From Elysia crispata (taxonomy: Eukaryota; Mollusca; Gastropoda; Plakobranchidae): a stretch of DNA of 64,000 nt. The notes under the pieces were generated by a model. The model did not search any database. It worked only from the letters and a program-made list of their open reading frames with translations, and was not told where the DNA came from. The position numbers were made by a program, and so were the translations under genes. Positions within the stretch are counted from its first letter, which is position 1, and each line of letters begins with the position of its first letter. Below, piece by piece: positions 14,222 to 26,300 of the stretch. The stretch is from the NCBI GenBank assembly GCA_033675545.1, contig JAWDGP010004582.1, positions 12,501 through 76,500 of the forward strand. Direction: 5' to 3'.

Positions 14222-14305
14222 TCACAAATCGTCATCTCCGATCCCTTCAAATGCATCATTTTCTGTGATGGTTTCCTCTTCCTTCTGCTGCTGCATACCT
14301 TTACT
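14222..14305 (-). CDS. SNX17: SNX17 exon 15, C-terminal Retriever-binding tail (residues 434-460)
   Basis: It encodes a Gln/Glu-rich stretch, then ENDAFEGIGDDDL and TGA. The tail FEGIGD(E/D)DL ending in Leu is the signature that binds the Retriever complex. It is conserved to the last residue here, which fixes the stop and indicates a functional protein. Minus-strand 3' UTR follows below 14222. Its end was not located; an ATTAAA-type signal near 13630 is one possibility. Confidence 0.95.
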   Translation of the reverse strand, partial: SKGMQQQKEEETITENDAFEGIGDDDL

Positions 14306-17300
14306 CTGAAAAAATATCAATGGAAATGTTTACAGAAATAAACCATTTATGGGCTGATTAAATGAAGAGATTTGAAGTAACAATAATGATAGGATTAGAT
14401 ATAACTAGTCCACAGGTTGGAATTTTATGAATTTTGTATTCCTTGTTTTTGCCAAGCTTCTTAAATCTAGAGACGTTCCTATAAGAGAATGACAAAAGAT
14501 TAAAAGAGAAAAAAAAGTTACATATATATAACTTATAACTTATAACCGTATTGAGGAACGAAACTCAGGTCATCGAGAGACAGAAATGTTCTTTTGTGCA
14601 ATTATAATTATAATATTATATAATTGCACAAAAGAACATTTCTGCTTCTTGTTTTTAACAGCAGAATCTGTTTGTCTGCCTGTCCCTTTCTATCCATCGG
14701 TCTCTCGATGACCTGAGTTTCGTTCCTCAATACGGTGATATATTGGCTTCATTCCAACAACCTTCAAAAGGTTAAATCACAAACTGATCTATTAACGACA
14801 GAAGTGATACACTTTGCATAATGCATCATGGCGTTAAGTCTAAAATATAGCGGCAAACACACAACTCTCTTCCCTGAAGCATACAGTGAATACCTGTAAA
14901 TACATAGCCTATGTATAGCATACAGTGAAACCTTGTAAATACATAGCCTATGTATAAACCTGAGTTAATAAAAAAACACGAAAAAAATGGACCCTTTAGA
15001 GGGTGATATTTATTTGTGTAACAAAATGAGACATTTTGAGGCAGAGAATTTTGGGGTAAACGCAATTTTTCTAAAGAAAGTTTGAAATTTCTCCTATTTA
15101 TACTGCTCAAATTTCTAACCTTTATGTTGTTTCAGAAGTAAAAGCACTTTAAATACGAGGATTTCATGCCTAAGGAAAATGTCATTTTCCTGAGTAGTCG
15201 TCTACTGCAAAATATCTCATTCTGTGGCGCGCTACACATTTAGTGAAGTAATTATCTGATTTTATAGGCAAGTCTTTTCAGCTTTGGGGTTCTTATTCAT
15301 GCTGCTATACTGTATAGCAATAAACTACATTTTTTTTTCAAATCCTTGTATCTAAACAGTGACGAATCTTCATTCATTTTCCTTTTATGGCATAATATGT
15401 CAGGTATGTCCAAAGTTATAAGAAGGAAAGAAAGCAAAAGGAAAAAAAAAAACCAACATATTTACCAGTTGTTTTTTCACTGATCCCATGGCCTTGTTAA
15501 TTGCACTTTGATCCTCAGGCTGTTAGGACAAGAAATATTTAATAACAAAAAAGGGTTACATAAAAATACTCAATTTGTATTTTTTTTTTAATCCATTAAC
15601 ATAGACTAACTATTTCAGCACAAGAACTACCCTTTATACAGAAGCAAAACATTTTAATTTTATTGTTCTTTAAGAAAAAAATCATTGCAAGTTTCAGAGC
15701 TTGAACAGCATTTAAAACTTAATTCATTATTATGTGTCTGAGATTCGAGCCCTAAAGAGCAAGAAAACTTGATATCATTTCTTAAATCTCAAACACGATG
15801 GCTGCAATTACATCTAAAAATTAAGAAGTATGTTAACACCTTTAAACAAATACTCTGCCCAAAACAGACATACAATTATATCATTTCAATGGTAACCGAG
15901 TTCAACAAGCTTGCACATTCCAAAATGTTAGTATGAACAGGAAACTTATGCCTGAAAGCAGTACAAGAAAATTGGTAACCTGCGCCACATTCTACATAGT
16001 GAACTGTAAGAAACCATCGTGTTTTAGCGCAGCATCAATCATGGATTCTGAATGCATTGCATGTAGCGACATGGTGAGAAGCAAAATTTGAGAGAATGCT
16101 ATGTGTGTCCACTAAGTTTACAAGGTAAGAGAGAAAAGGTGAAATGGTTCCACCCAACTTTTACATCCAGTGCTGACAGACACTGCAAGAAGCAGATCAA
16201 TTGACATGTTGCATCAATTCTAATTACTAATTTTGAATTGAGTCATAAAAAGTGTTCATGATGATAATAATAATAATAATAATAATATTTTTTAAGCAAT
16301 ATATTATTAAGAAGAGGATGACTAGGGAAGAGAAAGAAAGACAGGAAGAAGATAAAGAAAAAGAGCAAAAGAGAGCAAGCGGTGCAAAAAAAAAAAAAAA
16401 GCAAAATTAGGATAAAAAGTTGTAGGTCAAAATACAGGTATAAGCCAGTCACAAGCAATAGCCATTTATGATGACCTTTTTTCTAATGTAATCCCTCTGA
16501 AAGAAATAAGAAAAGACTCATTGGATAAAACTGTTAGACTGACCAAGCATGCCATCTCTGTTACTCTAGATATTGGTAAACTATGTACAAAGGTTGAAGG
16601 TTGAACATTTATTAGTAAAATTAAAAATAAAAAAAAAATAGTGCATTTCTGTAGCTACTTGGTCTTGGATTCTAGAGTACAACTAATGCTAAAGTCTTTA
16701 TTTATAAGAAAAAGAGCAAACTCCATATAAAAAGTTTTGCTATGGTCTAAAAAAAGCACAGGTACCTGATACGGAAATATGAACAATCTAACCAAAACTG
16801 AAAAATTATTTGCCTTCATTCTTGTATTCCAATTTCAGACATTGTAAACATCAGAAATAATTGAAAGCCTATGACACTGTAGCCATTGTATTGCAATTGC
16901 AGGCAATTTCAAACAGGAGTTAGTAAAGTGAATTTTCTAAAAGCTATCTAGACAGCTGTACAGTTAAAGCACATTCATGAAATTAATTTTCCTGTGGGGT
17001 CAACACACATGCCTATTAAAGAAAAGCATGAAACCAATGACAGAAAACAAAATAAAACTGATTGGAAAAAATGTCATGAGAAACTGAGGTCCAAAAAAAA
17101 AGAAAAAAAAAATAAAGAAAGAAAATGAACATTTAAATACTTGTCTTGTACTAGAACATACAAAAGCCCTATAAGAAATTTTACAATTTGTACAGCAACC
17201 ATAAAAAACAACAAGCAAAATCCATTAGCAACATGCACTCTAGTCTAAGGTTAGCAGCAAGAGATTAGTTTTATACAAATGCCATTGGTCTGAACCAAAC

Positions 17301-20300
17301 TTCTACAGTGAAGTGAGGAAAGCTCTTAGTATAGAAAGTGCCCCACTAATAATTTTTTTCAAATCTATTTTGCATATTTTACCATATGCGCTTTGACCAT
17401 GTGCACCCTCGTATTGTTGTTCTGTTCCTTTGAATGTCGCACCTAGTAAAAATATCAAAGCGGCGTTCTTGATACACGATATCAGTCATTTATACACTCT
17501 CATATGGTGCGAAAAAAAAATTAAAAGGCCTACATTCTTGACATGATAAATGAAATAAGGGAAACCAAAGAAAGGCAAACTTTGAAGCGATGGCAAAGAA
17601 TAAAACTTTAAAATTAAAGACATTTGCCCCCATCTATGTCAATCGTGCTAGAACAAAAAGAAGGTTCTAAGTTTCTAAAAACTCGGCCACCCAGAAAGGC
17701 AGCCCTAAAAACATGTAAAATGTGATGCAAGAGGCTGCAGGTCTTTGACGAAAAATAGCTGTCAGCAGAGAAATAAAAATATCTTTGCATCTTTCTTTAA
17801 CCCCCAAAGACTAAGGAACATAGATGATTGTATGAACATATTTGTTTCTTCAAATTCAGAAAAGGCCACTTTTTTTTTAATATTTCTTTAACCTACTTGT
17901 GACACAGTTAAAGTCCGGCCTCGCAACCCTTAAAAATGTTGCATGAAAGTGGCTTCCTTGGAGGATGCATTATCATGAAAGTTTTATGGCACATTAACAA
18001 AGAGATACAAAGAGATGTTGATTTTCTTACTTAAGGCTTTTTCAATGACTGTCGTAATTAATGACTCGAGCCTCTCAATCTACCACATAACAGGTACAGA
18101 CTGATTCGAGCAAAGCTTGAAAGCTAGTCTTTTCCTTCATCGTTGTTGTTAGCCAGTTTCCCTGCAATCTATATCATTTTGAAACTGAAATTGCCCATAC
18201 CATCTTATCAAGCTGGAAACAGCCTCAAACCATAAGGGTAACGCAAAGAGAAGGAGGGAAAAAAATCAAGATAGGAATATATAGCGAAAAAATGACAAAC
18301 TGATGAACCTCTACCCTCAAATCAGATATTTGATCTTACTTCAATGCCTTGAGATAACTCTCTTGAGACTGGCTTGAATGGTCCGCCATTTCTCACCTTC
18401 AAGCGGTCTTGAGGCTGTGGACAGAGATCATATTGATTGACTCGTTAAAGATAGAGCATTTAATATTTACAAACAGATGAGGGAGAAGTTGGGATGAAAT
18501 GGTGAAAATTACAAAACCTATTAAAGGCTGAGTTATGATTGAATGATTGATGAAGGAATGACAACGTGGCTATTGATTAAACAAGATTTTAAAAAATCAA
18601 TTGCTTGATGAAAGGAAATGTTGATTAACAAATTAATAGACAAAAGTACTATGGAGCTTGTTAACTTGACTTCATCAATTTTTTTTGTTTTGTTTTGTAT
18701 GAATCTTGATCAGGCAATCGAAAATTATGCCCTTCACCTTCGTGCCCCCTTTCCTCGTACTAACATGTTATGGCTTTGGACGGAGGGATGTGTAGTTTAT
18801 AATCTTAATCAGTTAGTGGAGTAAATGACAACGAAACATCTTACAGGAATTTAAAGTTAGGAAAGAAATTTATACAGAATTAATGATTTCCAAACAGTTT
18901 GAGACTAAAGAAAAAAAAAGGATTCAGGTCGATGTTAAAGATCTGATTGAAAATATCTGCAAACCATATTAACCCTGGAAAATTTAGAAATCCAATTTTA
19001 GTGAGGATTTTAAAAATCTAAAGCCTAGATCTCATTTCCACAGAAGCTTGGTAAGGGCTGTGGTACTTTGTGAGAAATCAAACATATTTACTTCAAAAAC
19101 AAAATAAAAGTACACCAAATCTTTTTCTCTACTTTTGCCTGCGGCTGCTATTGTGTTATTGATAGTTTGATGGAATTATCTGCTTTGCCCTTCTCCAAAT
19201 CCAGAAGAATATATGAAGATTATAATACGCTAGACATGGAAAAAAAACGCAAGACTTCTAGTCTCAGCTTGGCTGAGCCAGATGGACTCTTGAAGCAGAC
19301 ACGTGACACATAATGCCGTCATTCAACAGTTCAGACTCACAAACTCCGTAGATCAAGATCTTCTGCAAGGTGTATTTCACTGGGTCTTCTTTCTTCTTTC
19401 AACTCTGAATACATACAACTTTCAATCCCCTAAAACATACGTATAATGTACTCAAGTATCACCATGACAATGCCAGCCTGATCTAGAAGCCAAAAGTGCA
19501 ACAGTAGGTCTGCAGGTGTTCAGGTGCTCTATAGATCTCACCTTCTTGAATTTTTTCCCTTTCTTTTTCATAATAAGCTCATCCACCATGCTCTGAAGGC
19601 ACATACTCATCAACATAGCCTGTAGACAAAAGACACAGTTAAAACAGAAGAATTAAAATAAAGCCTAAATTTTATGGAAGAAAAACTAAGACTTACAAAG
19701 TGACAATCTAATAATAGATAAAAACCCATATAAGGCCGTTGCTAGTCAAAGGGCATCCGGGTTATGATACAAATTTTCACGCAGATTTGTGTTGAAAACA
19801 ATTTACTAGCAACAGGTAAGCGGTTTATCTCTTCATCAGTAAACCAATAAAAGGATTTATTCTTTTACTTTAAAAAAAAAAACCGAACAAATTGTTCAGT
19901 ATTCTAACAGTTTCCTTTACAGAGGCTGGATATGAATCCAGTCTACTCACCTGATCACTCAAGACTGATACCCACTGTAAGTTGTCTTTCGACATGAGGT
20001 ATTCAAATGACAGTTCTAACTGGGCACAGTCTTTTTCCGATGATGACGAAGAACCATTGGCGTTTGGATACTAAAAGAAAGAGAAAAGGCTTGCCTTGTG
20101 ATTCCAAAGAGTCATAGTTTTTTTAAAGTTTATTTTTGGAGGTTAAATAAGATGATGAATTTCAATCTCAGCAAAAGAATTTATAGAAAACATGGATATG
20201 TTCATTCATTGAAAACAAGTTGCCATGTCTGTTGACTTTTTTTTTTTGCTTCTTTCAATCTAGAAGATATTCAGTTTCATCTATATCTGCTGAAAATTGT

Positions 20301-23300
20301 GAAAAAACACATACGTTGCTTCATCTTTCCCAAAATTTAATCTTTTTTTTTTATGTTTTGGACTCACATTTCTCTTTATATAAATCTTAACTTTTTTTTT
20401 TTTTTGCTTTTAAACATTTTCAAGACCTATCAGCTTGACTTCGGTTGTAAAATTTGTGATTTGCCTCGATCAAATTTATCAACATTATAGGCTCATGATA
20501 CCATGTAGATGAAAGGGGCCAAATGTGTAAATGATTGAAATAATTAGATAGGTAGAGTATCATTTTGAGTTAATTCTTATAAGATTATTTACAACGAAAT
20601 ATACTTGTTTTATTTTCTAAGTTTTTACGCTCTTATATAAACTGAGTCATTTGAGTAATGTCATAATTTTTTTTCCCAAATTGAAAATACTTTTTCATTA
20701 TAAAATCATTCAAGAAAAGTATAAAATCTACTATATTGTTGATTGAGGTTAAAACAGACAAACTCAGTTAAGTCAGTTGTGAAAATCTGGGATGATAGGT
20801 GAGTAGGTGCAATATAAATTTAAATTTTTGATAGTATAAATATCTGCACTCCACCTGAAACATTTGTATCAATTATCAGACTGCCATGTACACTGATTCC
20901 ATGCAAAAAAGGGTGTCTTTTTTTTTGTTTTTTGGTGTGGGAGATAGCAGAAACAACAAACATCTAGAACAGCATTTGAACTGCTTTGATCTTTTGTTTT
21001 CAGAATTTATGACAAATTTTCAACAACTGATTCACGTCCAAACATTCACATATGGCTACGATCCCTGTTTATTTGCAACACTCACTATTGTTGTTATTCG
21101 CCAGCACCTCATCCTTGTGATCTTAAAGCTGCCTTCTTTGACAATGTCCTGGAAAAAAAAACGAACGAGAGCAAAAAAATTTAAACAGAAAGTCCTAGAG
21201 GAAACAAAAACTTTGTTTTTTTTTTTTTTGTTAAAAGATAGACTTATCTCACTGACATACTATTACGACCCACGATTTTGGTTATATCAGGAAGGCTTGA
21301 GACTCGGACTCACAAGATGGTGAGCTAAAAAGTAACATCTAAGAAATTGGAGGCAGGACAAGAAAGATGACTGAAATGTTTTTCTCTCTCTCTCTCTTTT
21401 TTTTTTTTTTTAAATTAAAGTAGCAGAGCACAGTCTGTGAGGGTTTAAGGTGATTAAACTTCATGACACTAGCTGTGGATGCCTTGCTTTGCTCAAGCCC
21501 AAATGATGACCCTACATCCCCATGGGCAGGATAAGATAACATCGGCAAAAACATAAATTTAAAAAAAAAAGGGTGGAACAAATTAATCAAACGTTTTATA
21601 CCATCAGGCCTCAAAACAAGATACATTTCCTAATACCGTAAGTGAAATTTTTATAGTAGATTCACAATAACTTGGGATAAGTAAATTTAAGACACAAATC
21701 TTTTGTTCTAAGGATTGAAGAATGTATAATGTTGTCCCAACATTTTTTTTTTCTTTTACTTCACAGAGAGAATCTAGCAAACAACAGAAATGCACTTCAA
21801 GAAAATTGTAAAAAAAAAAAAAAATACATGTTTTTAAGCAGCTCATGCTAAATATTTTGTAAACAATGATTTAATAATTTCGTTTCATTTTATTTATTTT
21901 TTACCTTCAACTTTGTTATACCACTTTAAATTCACTTAATTATACTCTGTTTTACCTATTTGCCACATGTTTCATTATTTTTCTCTATATGTAAACTTCT
22001 GGCCTTGTTATAGAGGTTGATTTATTCTGATGCTCTACACAGCTGTTAAAACAGACCTAAAAGCAGCAACTTAGTTTGCTTCCAGGCCCTACCTCAGACG
22101 CCCGCAGTTAGTGGGCGGATCGGTGATCAATCACCTGTCAGGCAGGCTACAACCGTGTGTGCTATGACGGTGCATAGCTGTTAAATCTAATATTAGGATT
22201 TTTTACTTGTTTTGCATCGCGATAAATCTGGCCTCATTAACTCCAAGTATATCAAACAAATAATCATTTTAACGCTAAAATTGTTCTGAATACAACGCTA
22301 TATTTTCTATCTCTCAATTATAAAGTGTTTAGATGGTGCAGGTGAATCTTCATACTTCTAGTAAAAGAACAGAAAAAAGTCTTGATTTTCATAACACCTC
22401 AGTTAAATAGGAATATTTCAAAAGTGAAACAATTTTATCGCTTAAAAATTGTTTCCTGATATTTAAAAGATCAACATAAAGAACTTGTGAAAGTTTCATG
22501 TGCGAAGAGTTTTTCAGTGATTTTATATGATTTTTTAAAATAATTCCACACGTTCGGGTCTGCACGAACTACCCGCAAATAACACTCTGCACTATAGATC
22601 TACCTTAGAAGCCTCAAACCAACACAGTTAAATATGGAGCAGCACTTAGAATCTGAACACAACCAAAAGCTCCATGAAGTTTGCAGATCTTGTTGTGATA
22701 GATCGTTAAGTAGCAGATAGAAGAAACAATCAAAAGTTTCTCTCTGCGGACTTTATCAACGACTCGTTACTAACTTTTGGTGTTTACAATCATTTCCAGT
22801 AACAAAAAAAAAAAAAAAAAAAAGATTTTTACAATATGCTTTTAATATTCTGACGTAAATAAACTCAAAGCACTTAGGCGTCAGAGGTTTGAAGAAATTT
22901 ATAATAAAAGCTTGAAAATATTACAGAAAGACACAGAGAGAGAGAGAGCTCTTACTCTTAGCTCACGCCCCCCGATTGAAGAACGTAAGGCAAAGTAAAC
23001 GTATGACTTACCTGTAAAGGAAGACAATGCGCAACCCTACACAAGTTTCATTTTCTTCTTAGTGCGTATTTTTAATTTTGTCAAAAGTTAACATCAGGCC
23101 TCCCTCATACATATTGACGCTCCACAGCTTGAACTACGATGTTCTATCGTTGTTTAGATTTATCATTTTATATCAAAACGCCGTAACAGCACTGTAAGAA
23201 GTGGACTATCACAACTCAAACCCGCATAACTTGGAAACGGAGAACTCTTCGCTAATGCCCATTGGTGGGTGTTAAGTTCAACATATATATGAAATGCTGT

Positions 23301-26300
23301 AAAAATTTCATCCCCAAAAATTGTTTCAGTTTTTCATAAATGTCCCGTAAAAAACGTCACCAACTTATGATTATTCCAGATTCATGTACTTATTAAAGCG
23401 CTCAATAACTCCATCAATTAAATGAAAAGAAGGGGAAAAAATATATCCTCGTATCGCTGAAATATTGATGTAACAAATTATATGATTTTTGTAGTTCTTC
23501 CTTTCATGCATAAGCTTAAATTCTCCATTGTTTTGGTGTGAAAATTAGATCTAAAATCTAAAGTTGCAAGGAAAGGGGAATCCCCGTTCTGCAGGGGTGG
23601 TTGACCCCATGACCCGATCGGGTTACAAGCTGCTTCACGGGTGCGGCAGGCAAACTAAAATGCTGCTCTTTAACAGCCGTGTCTACATTGATACAATGTT
23701 TGCACTTTTAACACACTGTTCTGTAAATCTTGAGGAGTGAAAAATAAATCAACTGTAATATCTTTACTCTGCAGTCAACAATTTTGTCATCTCTGCAGAA
23801 AGATGAATAAAAATAATGACAAGACAAACCTCAAAAATATACAAACCAACAAGTACCACTTGAAATTTTCTTTATATTCAAAAGCAGAAGAAACAATTTT
23901 AAAAAAGCATACCAACAGGGACTAAAATGCCACAACTCCATCCCTCCCTCCCTCCAAACTCAAACTCACCTGAACTTGGATCCTAAAGTTGAGCTCTAGC
24001 TGGCCAGCAGCAATGATGACCCTTGAGTTGGGCGCCAGGTAGTCTGTCGTGCAAGGCTTGAACACCATGTAACCGTAGTACTTGAGAGTGCGGCACACAC
24101 GCAGGAACTGGGAAGAGTAGGAGTGTTTTCAAGAAAACGAGTGAGGCGCACAGTTTTTCTAGGATTAAAATAAGCTTACAAGATTATTTTACACTTCTGC
24201 TGATTTCTTTTCCATATCTCGTTCAAACCTAGCAGTGGTTTCAAGAAAACGAGTGAGGCGCACAGTTTTCTACGATTAAAATAAGCTTACAAGATTATTT
24301 TACACTTCTGCTGATTTCTTTTCCATATCTCGTCCAAGCCTCCCGCAGAAGGGATTGTCAAGCTGACAAAGAGGACAGTTAAGTTAACCAACTAACAAAA
24401 GCTTGGAGCAGAGCTACTGAAGAATCTGAAAGCAAAAAGCTAAAAAACTGGGACATTGTAATAAAATTTCACCAACAACTGATTAGTGAAAGAAAAACTA
24501 CTGCAAGTATATGTAACATGTTTCTCAGACAAGCTTCTAATCAATGAATATGAAACAAGCTGATTGCTTGTACAGGCAGGCTGCTAAGAATTTTTTATTA
24601 AAAATAATTCACCAAAGATACAAATGTCCAACTTTGTCATATCTTGTCAAAAAAAACCAATTGATTAAATAAATTCTTTGAGCTGATCAATAATACCTCT
24701 TAGCTCGATCAACCTTTAAAGACTGATTTTTGATCCTTGTGGGAGGATATTTTACCAACAAGACAGAACTATTATAAAAGATATGGAAGAAATTCAAAAT
24801 TAGGCTTTGTAAGTAGATAACATAAAGGAAAAAAGACAAATAAATAAAAAAAAATCATAAACAGTAACACCAAAATCATACCTCTCTCTTTGAGTTTTTC
24901 TTGCGTAAATTGCCTAAATGGCCGAGTTGCTCCTTAGTGGCCAGGACCCACTGGCGCTCGAGGTCGCTGTTGGCTTGGACATAGAGAAGGTTCATGGTGA
25001 CCTTATGCTCTAGTAGGTCCTCGTCAAACGATGAATCCCAATATCTACCGTAACGGATTGGTAAGATTGGTTTAAATATAATTACTTTTACAAGCTTCAA
25101 AAGAAATTTAATACATTTAAAATACATGCCTCATAGTAAATTTGATTAATGCAAACTTAACTATCGTTGTGATCCACTTCATCAGCTATTTGATATTAAG
25201 ATAGAATCTAGTTTGCAGTTTCATAATATCTAGTACCATGAGAACAATCGAACATCTTCACACTTACGCTTTCCGCAACACAAGTCTGTGAACAGCGTGT
25301 TTGTTGGCAGCTTTCAAAGAAAGACAAGGAGATTCAAACTCTTGCAGTTTCCGCACCACTGAGAGAAGAAAGATATGTAAAACGTAGGAGTAAGCAAAAA
25401 AGTCAACTCATTTCCTAATTTAAAAATATTTCCAATAATTTTAACTGTATCCAAGACAACAACATATATATTTGTATTATAATCTTTTTGCAGGAGACAT
25501 GCCTCACATATATGAAAATAAATTTGACTTAGAGATAAACAAATAGCCTGATAGGGCATGAACAAAACATTGAATGTTGATACTTCTTAAGTAAACCAAT
25601 TTCATAACTTTAAAACTGGATTTTTTTCCTATTGTATCTAACAAATTGAAACAAAACTTTAAAGAAAAAAAAATATATATATATATTAATGTTTAAGTTG
25701 CATCAGTTTTCACCACTCGACAAAACAACCCACTTCACCAACAAAATTCAATAAGCAAGAACTTGATGACAGGAAGGAGAAATGAGATGGATGCTAATAA
25801 AACATCTTAACAAGCAAGAACTTGATGACAGGAAGGAGAAATGCGGTGGATGCTAATACAACATCTTAACAAGCAAGAACTTGATGACAGGAAGGAGAAA
25901 TGCGGTGGATGCTAATACAACATCTTAACAGCCATTAGCCATCACAAGGGGAGATAGTCTGGAGAGTCAGAAATCATCTCACTCACCTGAGGTATCTCCG
26001 TCTTCTTCTTTCTTTACCAAGTATAGACCAAAGTAGTAAACATAATCATCAGGAATTTCAATTTGATGGGCAACAACCTGCAGGAGAAGAAAAACACACA
26101 TGGATTTTTAAATGTTTCGAACAAAATTAGCTGAAACTGGCATCTTGTATGATGAACTTAAATTTAAATTCTTGCACACTTGACCTCACATCAAACTAAA
26201 CAGGCAAATTTTGCAGAGAAAAAAAAATGTCCAATAACCAAAATTAGTGTGAACACCATCCCAGTCAACATTATATTCCAACATCATAGGCTCCCAAACA

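Noticed and set aside
20886..21323. 145-codon plus-strand open frame
   Set aside because: It overlaps the minus-strand SNX17 exon 10 and has no recognisable domain, while the opposite strand gives a precise family motif with correct splice sites.
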